Shown: positions 15,961-26,279 of the stretch, one piece after another
Position numbering within the stretch: the stretch's first letter is position 1
Layout: each line of letters starts with the position of its first letter
From: Calothrix sp. C42_A2020_038
GTDB lineage: Bacteria; Cyanobacteriota; Cyanobacteriia; Cyanobacteriales; Nostocaceae
Direction: 5' to 3'
NCBI GenBank assembly: GCA_015272395.1
Contig: JACYLQ010000001.1
Span: 496,001 to 560,000 of the forward strand
Length of the DNA stretch: 64,000 nucleotides
The notes under the pieces: model-generated
Databases searched by the model: none
Seen by the model: only the letters and a program-made list of their open reading frames with translations
Told to the model about the DNA's origin: nothing
Made by a program: the position numbers and the translations under genes

Positions 15961-18516
15961 CTATAGCCAATTGCCAACTAGTATAAAACTTGCCCAGTAA
16001 TAAGGATGTTGATAGTCATCATTTTTGAGCAATTCTAATTGTGCTTTTCTCATCGCTTCAGCTTTTGTGGCGCCAGTTAATAATTCTTTGTAAAACACAT
16101 TCATGAATAAAACTGTAGATTCATCACTAATTTGCCACAATGATGCTAAAATACTGCGCGCACCTGAATGTGCAGCGACTCCAGCAATTCCTAAAGCTGC
16201 TGAATTATCTCCTTTGGCTGTTTGGCAAGCACTTAAAACTAACAATTCAATTGGGGCAACTCCTTTTAAATTACGATAAACAATTAATCCATTTAGAGTG
16301 TTAATATCAAGCAGTTCATTCCATGTTTGAATAAAGGTTTCCGTAGAATTAGAGCTAAATTGACCATGAGAAGCTAAGTGTATGATTGAATACGATGGAT
16401 TTTGCAAATGTGCCTGCAAATTTTTAATGGTAAACTTGTGATTGAGTAAGACTGTAGTTGGCGCTTTGGCTCGAATCAAATTAATTTCCTGTTCAACTCC
16501 AGGTAAGGGAGAGAAGTCTTGGTTGGGTAAGGTAATTCCCGCCGCTAACACTTTAATATTTTTGGATGATAAAGATCCAGGTTCAAATAACTCCAAGCTT
16601 GGCGCCACTGCAATTTGAAATTTTTCAATCAAATACTGTTTGCCGTCGTATAATGCGGACATTGGCAAATTACGGAACGAACCATCAAGAACAAATACTA
16701 ATGTTTTGATATCCTGTTCGGTTAAGTCTGGAATTGCAGGTTGGATTAGCCAAGTATAGATTTTTTGAGCAATCAATAATCGTTCGTGTTCAAATGAAGT
16801 TCTCCTTTGCGAGTGACGCATTTGCTTAATAGCGGTTTCCACTTGTTTGACGGGGAGTAAAGTCGCATAGTGGCGTAAAGGTTTGTTAGGTAAAGAGAGA
16901 ATCACCTCAATACGGTCGTTTAAAATGATTGGGTATATGACAGCAGCTTTAGCATCGATTTGTTCAATCGAGATTGGTTGACTATTTAAACAAGCTTGGC
17001 GAAAATAATTTGCAATTTCAGCCATTTGTAGAGCTTCGATGGTTTCACGCGCGGATATAAGTTTGGTTTGCTGCTCTTCTAGGCTAATATTTGGGACATC
17101 TTGCAACAGTAGATCTACTAGTTCTCGATACACAGGTTCAACACTTTCACGAAACGAGAACTGGATATCTTGGTTAATTGCCACTAAATCTTGACGTAGT
17201 GATTGTAAACTTTGGTATGCTTGTGTGTAATGTGTGATAGCTTCGTCTAAATTATCTTTAGCTTTGTAAATTCGTCCCAACTGCCATTCCCACTGATAAG
17301 CAATATCAACAGCTTTGATCGAAAGTGCTGTGTCTAAAGCTTGTTGTGTTAGCGCAAGTGCTTCTTGCCATTGTCGTGTTTGTTCGTAAAGACTTCCTAA
17401 ACGTCCCAAGGCAACTGACTCAGCGCGTGGGTGTCCTAAAATGTGAGCTTCTTTATAAGCGTTTGCTAACAGTTGTGCTGCATCATCTAAAGAACTTTGC
17501 TTGACTGTTTGATAACCATTCAATTTAATTTTTGTCAAGGTACTTGCTAGCTCAATTTGGGCATATACTTTAGTTTGGTTGAGTGGATAGTTAGTTAGTA
17601 AACTATGAATTTGTGTTAATAATTCTTCAGTATTGGTGTAGTAATGCAAATGCGTAATAAGTTCCAATTGATAAATACAAGCTTGTAGTCTGACTGGACT
17701 ATTGCTAACAGCTGCTTGTTGGTAAAAATCCAAAGCAGTTGGTAATTGATTTTGTGCTTGTGCTAATTTTCCCAAATTGAGTAATATAATCTTGGCTTCC
17801 TTATCTAACTTGAGGTTATTTGTGATTTGATAACTTTTGAGCATGACTTCACGTGCGCGTTTATAATTACCGATAACTCGCAAGACATTACCAAGATTTA
17901 ACAAAGTATTTACCTTCAGTTCCGAGTCTGGTTGTTGATTGATGGAAACTTCAGCTTCTTCCAACATACTTTTTGCACGCAGAAAAAAGCCTAACATTTG
18001 TAAAGCGCGCGCGGAATTAATTTTGGTACCAATTATACCTACGGAGTCATTCTCATCACTATAATACTTCTGTGCTTGTTGAAAAGCGTTGAGTGCAGCT
18101 TCCGAATCACCGAAGTTAAATAATAACTCACCTTGATTATTAAAAATACGGGCGCCGATTTTGGGATTAACAACTTTGCCATTTTGAATAATTAGCTCTA
18201 ACGCTTGTGATATTGAAGACTGTGCCTGTTGCAGTTGTCCATTTTGTTGATAGGCTAAAGCTAGATAAGAAAGTATCAAAGCTTGATTTGGTTGATCACC
18301 CGTCTTCTTAAAGTGACGAATAGCAGTATTCCAGGTATGAACAGCTTCTTGATACAAACCATTTCTATAAAATACTTGCCCACTTATGATTTCAGCAGGT
18401 GGAACAGCTGATGTTGCAGTGCTAGGGTTAGTTATGAATATACTTCCAAAAATCATAATAAAAAGCACATGCAACCATATAGTTAATTTGCGATATTGAA
18501 TGCGTAACTTCATCAA
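15961..18516 (-). CDS. TPR protein with C-terminal CHAT peptidase-like domain
   Basis: An 851-residue protein. A signal or anchor segment (about 8-35) is followed by eight or more TPR-like repeats (about 45-450; examples AALNAFQQAQKYY, EALALTQQALDTA). The C-terminal CHAT domain has the caspase-like dyad: His717 in HLASHGQF and Cys764 in LVLSACQTAKG, then HSGARSILASLWQ and PYYWASFILVGNW. Such proteins cut or scaffold substrates; related TPR-CHAT proteases work with type III-E CRISPR effectors, but here the neighbour is a haemagglutinin-like secreted protein, 6 bases upstream. Export and surface-protein processing is therefore the better guess. Confidence 0.9.
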   Translation of the reverse strand: MMKLRIQYRKLTIWLHVLFIMIFGSIFITNPSTATSAVPPAEIISGQVFYRNGLYQEAVHTWNTAIRHFKKTGDQPNQALILSYLALAYQQNGQLQQAQSSISQALELIIQNGKVVNPKIGARIFNNQGELLFNFGDSEAALNAFQQAQKYYSDENDSVGIIGTKINSARALQMLGFFLRAKSMLEEAEVSINQQPDSELKVNTLLNLGNVLRVIGNYKRAREVMLKSYQITNNLKLDKEAKIILLNLGKLAQAQNQLPTALDFYQQAAVSNSPVRLQACIYQLELITHLHYYTNTEELLTQIHSLLTNYPLNQTKVYAQIELASTLTKIKLNGYQTVKQSSLDDAAQLLANAYKEAHILGHPRAESVALGRLGSLYEQTRQWQEALALTQQALDTALSIKAVDIAYQWEWQLGRIYKAKDNLDEAITHYTQAYQSLQSLRQDLVAINQDIQFSFRESVEPVYRELVDLLLQDVPNISLEEQQTKLISARETIEALQMAEIANYFRQACLNSQPISIEQIDAKAAVIYPIILNDRIEVILSLPNKPLRHYATLLPVKQVETAIKQMRHSQRRTSFEHERLLIAQKIYTWLIQPAIPDLTEQDIKTLVFVLDGSFRNLPMSALYDGKQYLIEKFQIAVAPSLELFEPGSLSSKNIKVLAAGITLPNQDFSPLPGVEQEINLIRAKAPTTVLLNHKFTIKNLQAHLQNPSYSIIHLASHGQFSSNSTETFIQTWNELLDINTLNGLIVYRNLKGVAPIELLVLSACQTAKGDNSAALGIAGVAAHSGARSILASLWQISDESTVLFMNVFYKELLTGATKAEAMRKAQLELLKNDDYQHPYYWASFILVGNWL

Positions 18517-18522
18517 TACTTT

Positions 18523-20190
18523 TTATACCTTTTGAACCGTTGCTAAACATTCACTTGCATCATATTCGTTTTGACTTGGAACATCAGGCGCCGCAACCAG
18601 GATAACTTCTCCATTCTCAACCTCCCATCTAGTTGCTTCGACAATTTGATGCTCAACAAGTGTTGCTTCTTGGTGTTCTTGTCTATTAATTAGGCGCCAG
18701 TCTATCCAACCAGAATTTCGATTCAAAGCTTCTGAGGGTGTTAAAGGTAATCCACCACGTCCAATAATAGTAAAGCGATTGGTAATAACTTGATTAGAAC
18801 AAGTTTGATTAATTTGTTTCGATACATTTAATACAGATATAGGCAATTGATTAACACCTTGATTTGGGTCAATGTTGAGAGTATCAAGATTAATATTGCC
18901 ACTATGTCTGTAATTTTTATAACTTTTAAAAGGGGATGTTACAGAAATATCACTACGTGGTGTTAAAGAAGGACGAATTTCCAGTCCAAAGATCGCATTA
19001 CTTGAGATTTTGATCCTTCCCCCATAACCTTGTGTTGTACTGGTAGTTATATCATTATTTTCATTTGGATTAACTAAGACAAACCCTGCTTGAACATTGA
19101 TATTTCCACCGTTACCTTGACCACGTGAGAGAGTCGAGATAGTTCCATTATTACCCAGTAATAGCAACTCCGAGGCTAATACACTAATGTTGCCACCTTC
19201 AGCTGCTGTTTTAGCACTGAGTGTTCCCCCCTTGATATTTAGATTATCAGTAAATAATTGCAGATTTCCACTGTTACCACTTCCTTGATTGCTAATATTA
19301 ACTTTGGCTTTGTCTTTAATTTCAATAGTTGGTGCTTGAATAGAGATATTACCTCCATTGAATTTAGAACCAGGTGCTGTATCTGAAAACAATCCTGTTG
19401 TTTCACCTTTCATGATGAATTTATGATTAGATTTGATTGTAATATTACTACCGTCTTGAGTAATGGCACTGCTGATGACTTGGGAACCATTGGAAATAGA
19501 GATTACATCTGCTTGAAAAGAAGCGTTGCTTGCATGTGTTAAATTTATCACTGCTGCATCAAGGTTAATAGTTCGAGCAGCAAGATTGAGATTACCTGTA
19601 GTAGTAAAACTACCTGTTACTGTAATGTTATTTCCAACAAGCTTTACATCTCTGAATAATAAATTTGTTGTACTTAGTTGAATATCACCTTGAGCATTAC
19701 CCCACTGTATACCAATAGGTGCCGATACACTGAGTAAGGGAGATGTTGTATCGATAGCGTTGAACATGCCATCTGGAAATATCAAAGTAGCTGTACTTGC
19801 AAACAGTGAGCCATTGATATCAAGCGCTGCATTTTTACCAAAATTAATCCCATTCGGGTTGAGTAGATATAAATTTATATTACCTGCTGCACGTATTAAT
19901 CCATCAATATTTGAGATATCTCTTCCCGTTACCCGCATAATGATATTTTCTACAGTGCGAGGATTATCAAAATAAACGCTTTCTCCAGCTCTTACCGAAA
20001 ATTTTGTAAAGCTATGAAACAAGTTGGCGCCAGTTTGAGTTCCACCTGTAATATTAATACGCTCCTGATCGGGTGTAACTACCGATTGAGTGGGCAGAGT
20101 TGCGTCTGGAACAATTTGCGCGTGCGCTGCAATTGATGTAATAAAATATACAATTACAGCCGCATACAACACAGAATTAGTAGTCATCAT
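18523..20190 (-). CDS. filamentous haemagglutinin-like (TpsA-type) secreted protein
   Basis: I start at ATG 20190 rather than GTG 20202, because the signal peptide (MMTTNSVLYAAVIVYFITSI, cut near AHA-Q) fits there. Residues about 30-150 match the two-partner-secretion domain: INITGGTQTGANLFHSF, VYFDNPRTVENIIMRVTGR, NLYLLNPNGINFGKNA. The rest is a right-handed beta-helix of short repeats (GGNISVLA, GGNINVQA). At about 555 residues it is short for the family. No TpsB outer-membrane partner is in the window. It heads the minus-strand run towards CHAT, DUF928 and CHASE2 genes. Confidence 0.88.
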   Translation of the reverse strand: MMTTNSVLYAAVIVYFITSIAAHAQIVPDATLPTQSVVTPDQERINITGGTQTGANLFHSFTKFSVRAGESVYFDNPRTVENIIMRVTGRDISNIDGLIRAAGNINLYLLNPNGINFGKNAALDINGSLFASTATLIFPDGMFNAIDTTSPLLSVSAPIGIQWGNAQGDIQLSTTNLLFRDVKLVGNNITVTGSFTTTGNLNLAARTINLDAAVINLTHASNASFQADVISISNGSQVISSAITQDGSNITIKSNHKFIMKGETTGLFSDTAPGSKFNGGNISIQAPTIEIKDKAKVNISNQGSGNSGNLQLFTDNLNIKGGTLSAKTAAEGGNISVLASELLLLGNNGTISTLSRGQGNGGNINVQAGFVLVNPNENNDITTSTTQGYGGRIKISSNAIFGLEIRPSLTPRSDISVTSPFKSYKNYRHSGNINLDTLNIDPNQGVNQLPISVLNVSKQINQTCSNQVITNRFTIIGRGGLPLTPSEALNRNSGWIDWRLINRQEHQEATLVEHQIVEATRWEVENGEVILVAAPDVPSQNEYDASECLATVQKV

Positions 20191-20337
20191 TACAGCACAC
20201 ACATAAAATACTGCGAATCAAAAATAACACATACTGAGTGGTGCTGAGTCAAATAGTTTGTTTTCTCGTATTTTAGCTTAAGGATAAAGTTTAGAATTGT
20301 TAAAGTGACTTTACATTTCGTAACTCAGCAGGTAGCT

Positions 20338-21357
20338 ATGGTATATCCAACAATTTCTATTCCTGGGAAGTATTGGCAATGGCAAGGACATAGTATTTAC
20401 TATGTTCAAGCGGGAGAAAAGCAAGGTAGGCGCCCAGCGTTGTTGTTAGTACATGGTTTTGGAGCTTCAACTGATCATTGGCGTAAAAATATTTTTGAAC
20501 TTTCCAAAGATTTTGAAGTCTATGCTATGGACTTATTAGGCTATGGAAGGTCGGCAAAACCCAAATTAGAGTACAGTGGCAACTTGTGGGGGAACCAACT
20601 CAAGGATTTTATTACCCAAGTTATTGGACAGTCATGTGTACTTGCAGGTAACTCACTAGGTGGTTATGCTTGTTTATGTCTTGCGGCGCAACACCCAGAT
20701 GTTGTAGCAGGTTTAATATTACTCAACAGTGCGGGTCCATTTAGTGATACTCAGTCATCTTCAGAACCAGAAGCAGTTGAAACCGAAATTCAACCACCGA
20801 AGCAACCGGACATGGTGCAAAAATTGTTTGGTGAAATAACTAAATGGATATTTAAACAACCCTTTGCCCAGTTTTTGCTGTTCCAATATACTCGCCAACG
20901 TTGGGTAATTAGACAAACCCTTGAAAAGGTGTATCTTGATAAAAGTGCAATTACTGACCAACTAGTGGAAGATATCTATCGTCCATCTTGTGATGCTGGG
21001 GCATTTGATGTTTTTGCCTCAATGTTTAGTACTCCTCAAGGGGAAAAAGTCGATACTCTTCTCAAACAATTAACTTGTCCACTACTAATGTTGTGGGGAG
21101 AAGGTGACCCTTGGATGAACGCGCGTGAGCGTTCAAAACAATTTCGACGTTATTATCCTCAGTTAACCGAGTATTTCCTCAACGCAGGTCACTGTCCCCA
21201 TGATGAAGTACCGACCCAAGTTAATGCATTGATTAAACAATGGGCATTATCAGGTTTTGTATTCAAAGATATGTTTGCAAAAATTGCTAATCCTGGGGTT
21301 TTTGTGGAACAACCTCTTATCTTTCAAGATCAAAATAATACAACATCACAAAATTAA
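20338..21357 (+). CDS. alpha/beta hydrolase
   Basis: I take ATG 20338, preceded by AGGT; a GTG at 20305 would add 11 residues. The protein shows LLLVHGFGASTDHW (oxyanion region), the nucleophile elbow GNSLGG with catalytic Ser, an acid in MLWGEGDPW, and the catalytic His in NAGHCPHDE, so the triad is complete. A cap region of about 90 residues follows the elbow. Substrate unknown; cyanobacterial relatives are annotated as general hydrolases or haloperoxidase-like. It converges with the oxidoreductase gene that ends 13 bases downstream. Confidence 0.88.
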   Translation: MVYPTISIPGKYWQWQGHSIYYVQAGEKQGRRPALLLVHGFGASTDHWRKNIFELSKDFEVYAMDLLGYGRSAKPKLEYSGNLWGNQLKDFITQVIGQSCVLAGNSLGGYACLCLAAQHPDVVAGLILLNSAGPFSDTQSSSEPEAVETEIQPPKQPDMVQKLFGEITKWIFKQPFAQFLLFQYTRQRWVIRQTLEKVYLDKSAITDQLVEDIYRPSCDAGAFDVFASMFSTPQGEKVDTLLKQLTCPLLMLWGEGDPWMNARERSKQFRRYYPQLTEYFLNAGHCPHDEVPTQVNALIKQWALSGFVFKDMFAKIANPGVFVEQPLIFQDQNNTTSQN

Positions 21358-21369
21358 TGATATGAACCA

Positions 21370-22929
21370 TTAGGCGCCTACCAAAGATTTTGATGTATCT
21401 ATTCTTTGACGTATAGATTTTCTTGTAATCAATTCTGCAACATTCATGCCATTACCAATTACACCAGGTACACTGGGATAACCTGCGCTTGCACCTACCA
21501 AAAATAAGTTTGACAATTCTGTAGTGTATCCCAAACGATTTAGTCCGACTTGACTGGGCACCAATTTGGCACCATAGATATTACCCTCTGGTTGTCCGAG
21601 ATAAAATTCACTTGTGGTGGGTGTACCGTAAACTTTCATCCGAGTGTAACTATCTATATCTGGTATCAAATCTCGCACGCTGGTCATAATCTGCTGATAG
21701 ACTTCGCGTTTTTTGGCTTTGTAAGCTTTAGGGTCGTTTTTGTGTAGATTTTCAAACGGTTGGTAAGGACAAACAGTAGCAATTTCCAGAACATGATGTC
21801 CAGGTGGCGCCATTCCTGGTTCGTTAGATTTCATAGTTGGGCAGGATAAGAAAATCCACGGATGACTCATGTCACCTTTTAACTGTTTTTGATACTCTTC
21901 GTTAAGGTTCCCTGTGGGGTAATACCAAATATTCCAGTTACCAATACCATAACAAGCTGGACAAAAACGACTATCCAAACCCAAATAAATATTAAAAGCA
22001 CTAGCTGAATATTCATAGTCAGTAAGACGTTGAAGTTCGTGTTTACTTAAAGCTTCATTATCATGCATTAACTGTACTGTTAATTTAGGATCAAGGTCGC
22101 TGATGTAAGCTTTTGTGGCACGATAAACATTACGGTCACAAATTATACTATCAACCTTACCTTTATGAACTTGAATATGGTCAACAGGACTTGAAAGTTG
22201 TACAACTCCTCCACCCGTTCTAATGAATTCGACAATAGTGTCAACAAAGTGCTTAAAATGATATTTAGGATAGTAAGCTCCTTGGGAATAATCCCAAACC
22301 AAAGAAGTGTGAGTGATTAGTGCTATTTCTTTTGGTGGTAAAGCATAATCACCACTTTGTCCTGCTAATATTGCTTGCAGTTTAGGTGATAATCCAACAT
22401 AATCATACAAATGTTGTAGTGTCCAAGTTCGCTTTAAGAACAAATTCCAATATTTTGGTAATTTTAACCAATCATACCAATTGCGGTCAAACCACCGGAC
22501 TTCCTTTCCCAAATTATAAATTTCTTGATGGAGTTGTTTAATTTCATCACAGTACCGATTGATCGCATGTGCTTCTTCTGGAAAAGTTGAAAGCAAACGC
22601 GCGCGCAATTGTTCCCAACCTAACGGAATATTAAAAGTTACTTGCGGTGTAATTACTCGGTCTATACATTCAGAGTCCAAGCTATTAAATTCAATATCAC
22701 GCCCAATATAACTGAGGAATTGACCAATAGTATGATTAGGTTCACATTGAGAAATGTAATGTACATCGGCACAGAAACTATATTCGCCATAATCAAAAGT
22801 ATGACAGCATCCACCAGCCAAATAATGTTTCTCCAGAACTGCAACCTTGTACCCTTGTTTAGTTAAACAAGCTGCCGCCGATAGTCCACCTAACCCAGCT
22901 CCTAAAATTACATAATCAAAGATTTCCAT
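21370..22929 (-). CDS. FAD oxidoreductase, CrtISO / retinol saturase-like
   Basis: A 519-residue flavoprotein. It starts with a dinucleotide-binding fold, VILGAGLGGLSAAACLTKQGYKV (GAGLGG at 10-15), and VLEKHYLAGGCCHTF, and ends with LFLVGASAGYPSVPGVIGNGMNVAE, the C-terminal FAD signature of the carotenoid isomerase / phytoene desaturase / retinol saturase group. Pfam-type amino-oxidase organisation is complete. Likely substrate is a carotenoid or retinoid-like polyene, but a specific reaction cannot be named. AGGAGG precedes the ATG at 22929. The protein is unusually rich in Cys in the first 65 residues. Confidence 0.85.
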   Translation of the reverse strand: MEIFDYVILGAGLGGLSAAACLTKQGYKVAVLEKHYLAGGCCHTFDYGEYSFCADVHYISQCEPNHTIGQFLSYIGRDIEFNSLDSECIDRVITPQVTFNIPLGWEQLRARLLSTFPEEAHAINRYCDEIKQLHQEIYNLGKEVRWFDRNWYDWLKLPKYWNLFLKRTWTLQHLYDYVGLSPKLQAILAGQSGDYALPPKEIALITHTSLVWDYSQGAYYPKYHFKHFVDTIVEFIRTGGGVVQLSSPVDHIQVHKGKVDSIICDRNVYRATKAYISDLDPKLTVQLMHDNEALSKHELQRLTDYEYSASAFNIYLGLDSRFCPACYGIGNWNIWYYPTGNLNEEYQKQLKGDMSHPWIFLSCPTMKSNEPGMAPPGHHVLEIATVCPYQPFENLHKNDPKAYKAKKREVYQQIMTSVRDLIPDIDSYTRMKVYGTPTTSEFYLGQPEGNIYGAKLVPSQVGLNRLGYTTELSNLFLVGASAGYPSVPGVIGNGMNVAELITRKSIRQRIDTSKSLVGA

Positions 22930-23483
22930 CCTATTAGCCTCCTTCAGGAATTTGAGCGTATTTATTAAATTTATTAATCTGTTGGTAAAAAGAAATTTTT
23001 AAATTTATATAAATGTATAGCAGTTTTGACCTGAGTGAGGTACAAATTGGATTTGTATATTTCTTGTGGGGTGGGCATCCTTGCTCGCCTTTATCTAATT
23101 ACACCAGGACAGTAACCGCTATAATTATGACAAACTTTCAAGAGTAACTAATGCTACAGGTTTTTTTGGCGCTTGTTGAAAATTTTGTTGTGGCGCCGCA
23201 CGACCAAAGACTATGAAACTATGAAATATATATTTAGCTTAACGAGAAATGAAAAATATATTTGCTGATATTGATTAATCTTTGCACTTCTTTACTTGAA
23301 GTTACAAATAGTCAATCCAGAATTTTCCTCACAAGTTCCTCAAAATATTTGCCTATAAATCTAAAGTGAGAATAAATAAATGAGCGTACAAGTGCCAAAA
23401 CTCACTATCCCTTAATTAGATTCCTAGTTTTTTAAATAAGTTGGGAATCCTTACCTGAAACAACTACTCTAGGGCTGCTAATT
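22930..23483. other. 550-base divergent intergenic region, no gene seen
   Basis: Apart from the ribosome binding site of the oxidoreductase next to 22929, I see no supported frame. A GC-rich patch at about 23066-23090 (GTGGGGTGGGCATCCTTG) resembles the cores of short dispersed cyanobacterial repeats. One GGCGCC is present at about 23193. The right part is AT-rich and probably holds the promoter of the acyl-CoA synthetase gene. Confidence 0.5.
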
Positions 23484-26246
23484 ATGAAGTCGATGCAAAT
23501 CGCCAGCGATCGCGCTTATGATATCCTTCGTTCAGAACATCATCCCCTTGATGCGATTTTTGCTCCAAAAACAATTGCTGTAATTGGGGCAAGCGAAAGA
23601 GAAAATAGTGTTGGGCGTACTGTCCTTTGGAACCTAATTAGTAACTCGTTTGGTGGTACTGTATTTCCTGTCAATCCCAAACGTCACAGTGTTCTTGGTA
23701 TTAAAGCTTACTCAAAGATTACTAACGTCCCAGAAGCTGTTGATTTGGCGATAATTGCAACACCAGCTGCTACAGTTCCATCGATCATGTGTGAGTGCGT
23801 TGATGCTGGTGTTAAAGGGGCAATTATTCTTTCAGCGGGTTTCAAGGAAACAGGTGCTGTTGGCGCCGAGCTAGAACAGTTGGTATTAGAACAAGCTCGC
23901 CGAGGCAAAATGCGCTTAATTGGTCCCAACTGCTTAGGTATAATTAATCCTCATAATGGCTTGAATGCTAGCTTTGCTAATAATATGGCCTTACCTGGCA
24001 AAGTTGGTTTTATTAGCCAAAGTGGCGCCTTATGTACAGCAATTTTGGACTGGAGTTTTCGAGAAAATGTTGGATTTAGCTCCTTTATTTCGATTGGTTC
24101 TATGCTTGATGTCGGTTGGGGTGATTTGATCTACTACTTAAGTGACGATCCGAATACAGAGAGTATTTTAATTTACATGGAATCAATTGGTGATGCTCGC
24201 TCATTTGTTTCTGCGGCACGAGAAGTAGCTCTGACTAAACCGATAATTGTCATTAAAGCTGGACGAACAGAAGCCGCAGCGAAAGCCGCAACTTCACATA
24301 CAGGAGCCTTAGCAGGGAGTGATGCAGTATTCGATGCGGCATTACGAAGATGTGGAGTATTACGTGTTAATACCATCTCCGACTTGTTTGATGTGGCAGA
24401 AGTTTTAGCCAAACAACCTCGTCCCAAGGGTTCGCGATTAACAATTATTACTAATGCTGGAGGACCAGGAGTCTTAGCAACTGATGCACTCATAACTGAT
24501 GGTGGAGAGTTGGCCCAATTGTCACAGGAAACTCATGACGCGCTTCACCAAGTCTTACCTCTGAATGCAAATTACAGTAATCCGATTGACTTGCTTGGAG
24601 ATGCAGATCCAAATCTTTATAATCAAACAATTGAAATTGTGACTAAAGACCCAAATAGTGATGGATTTTTAATTATTCTCACACCTCAAGCAATGACTAA
24701 CCCAACCCAAACCGCGCGGTTGTTAAAACCTTACGCCAAAATTGGTAAACCAATACTTGCAAGTTGGATGGGAGACGCTGATGTACAAGCAGGAGCAGAA
24801 ATTCTTAATCAAGCTTCTATTCCTACATTCCCGTTTCCTGATACAGCAGTACGGATATTTAACTATATGTGGCGTTATAGTTATAATCTGCGGTCTTTGT
24901 ACGAAACTCCCATATTAACTGGCTGTACAGATGCAGATGTATGCAGCAGTGTAATTGCTGAAACAATTATTCAACAAGCAAGGCAAGCTGGGAGAACTCT
25001 GCTAACAGAAGTGGAGTCAAAACAAGTTCTGGCAGCTTATGATATTCCCACAGTTGAAACACGGATTGCAACCACCCCACAGGAAGCCGTTCAATTAGCC
25101 ACAGAAATTGGTTATCCTGTCGTCTTGAAGATATTTTCTGAAACCATCACTCATAAAACAGATGTGGGTGGTGTACATTTAAATCTACAAAATGCAGACG
25201 CTGTAGAAAATGCATACTATCAAATTCAAGCTGTAGTTCAACAAACTTCTAATTTTTTAGGTGTTACCGTTCAACCGATGGTTGATTTGACAAACAGCTA
25301 TGAACTAATTCTTGGTAGTAGTACAGATCCGCAATTTGGACCGGTATTACTATTTGGTTGTGGTGGGCAATTAGTCGAAGTATTCCAAGATATTGTGTTA
25401 GGACTTCCCCCTCTCAATACTACCCTCGCGCGGCGAATGATGGAGCGAACTCAGATATACAAAGCATTGAAAGGTATTCGTGGTCGAAAAGCCGTCAATT
25501 TAGAAGCTTTAGAGCAGATTTTAGTTCAATTCAGTCAACTTGTAGTTGAGCAACCTTGGATTAAGGAAATTGATATTAACCCTCTTTTAGCAACAGCAGA
25601 GATAGATGTAAGCAAAAAAGAAATAACCCAAAACTCCTTAATCGCTCTTGACGCGCGTATTGTTCTTCATGATTTAAATCTGAAGGAAACGCAGTTACCA
25701 AAACTTGCAATTCGTCCATATCCAACACAGTATGTTTCACCTTGGACGATGAAAAATGGTATTTGTGTAACTATTCGCCCGATTCGTCCAGAAGATGAAC
25801 CGTTAATGATTCAATTTCACAAAAATTTATCGGAGGAGAGTGTTTATTTTCGCTATTTTCATTTAATCAAACTTAGTCAACGCATTGCTCACGAACGACT
25901 GACACGTCTCTGTTTTATCGATTATGACCGAGAAATGGCCCTGGTAGCTGACTATAAAAACCCAAATGGACAACATGAAATTTTAGCAGTCGGGCGCCTG
26001 AGTAAGTTACACAGCACGAGTATCGGAGAGTTTGCAATTGTGGTTAGCGACTGCTTTCAATGCCAAGGATTAGGAACAGAACTGCTCCAACGATTATTAC
26101 AAATTGGACGCGATGAGCATCTAAGCGGGATTTGTGGTTCTATCCTCCTTGAGAACAAAGCCATGCAAAGGGTTTGCGAAAAACTTGGCTTTCAACACCA
26201 CAAAAGCGAAGACAATTCGATTGTCAGAGTCGAAATTAATTTTTAA
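23484..26246 (+). CDS. fused ADP-forming acyl-CoA synthetase and GNAT acetyltransferase
   Basis: A 920-residue protein with the full architecture of the NDP-forming acetate-CoA ligase family plus GNAT. It has a CoA-binding fold ([15 protein letters not shown], from about 31), succinyl-CoA-ligase-like domains with phospho-His272 in [11 protein letters not shown], an ATP-grasp domain (about 500-710, [10 protein letters not shown]...THKTDVGGV), and a GNAT domain (about 765-920, [26 protein letters not shown]). Relatives (Pat) acetylate lysines of metabolic enzymes using acetyl-CoA. The pfk gene starts 33 bases later, so both are probably co-expressed. The only HIP1 octamer of the left 41 kb (23503-23510) lies near its start. 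Confidence 0.9.
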   Translation: MKSMQIASDRAYDILRSEHHPLDAIFAPKTIAVIGASERENSVGRTVLWNLISNSFGGTVFPVNPKRHSVLGIKAYSKITNVPEAVDLAIIATPAATVPSIMCECVDAGVKGAIILSAGFKETGAVGAELEQLVLEQARRGKMRLIGPNCLGIINPHNGLNASFANNMALPGKVGFISQSGALCTAILDWSFRENVGFSSFISIGSMLDVGWGDLIYYLSDDPNTESILIYMESIGDARSFVSAAREVALTKPIIVIKAGRTEAAAKAATSHTGALAGSDAVFDAALRRCGVLRVNTISDLFDVAEVLAKQPRPKGSRLTIITNAGGPGVLATDALITDGGELAQLSQETHDALHQVLPLNANYSNPIDLLGDADPNLYNQTIEIVTKDPNSDGFLIILTPQAMTNPTQTARLLKPYAKIGKPILASWMGDADVQAGAEILNQASIPTFPFPDTAVRIFNYMWRYSYNLRSLYETPILTGCTDADVCSSVIAETIIQQARQAGRTLLTEVESKQVLAAYDIPTVETRIATTPQEAVQLATEIGYPVVLKIFSETITHKTDVGGVHLNLQNADAVENAYYQIQAVVQQTSNFLGVTVQPMVDLTNSYELILGSSTDPQFGPVLLFGCGGQLVEVFQDIVLGLPPLNTTLARRMMERTQIYKALKGIRGRKAVNLEALEQILVQFSQLVVEQPWIKEIDINPLLATAEIDVSKKEITQNSLIALDARIVLHDLNLKETQLPKLAIRPYPTQYVSPWTMKNGICVTIRPIRPEDEPLMIQFHKNLSEESVYFRYFHLIKLSQRIAHERLTRLCFIDYDREMALVADYKNPNGQHEILAVGRLSKLHSTSIGEFAIVVSDCFQCQGLGTELLQRLLQIGRDEHLSGICGSILLENKAMQRVCEKLGFQHHKSEDNSIVRVEINF

Positions 26247-26279
26247 CTGGTTGCGAGGAAGTTTGGGAGGTTAATCCAT

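Noticed and set aside
15961-18516. CHAT/TPR protein as part of a CRISPR-guided protease (type III-E like) system
   Set aside because: It lies 41 kb from the CRISPR genes, has a signal/anchor segment and sits in a haemagglutinin/DUF928 unit, so a secreted-protein role is more likely.
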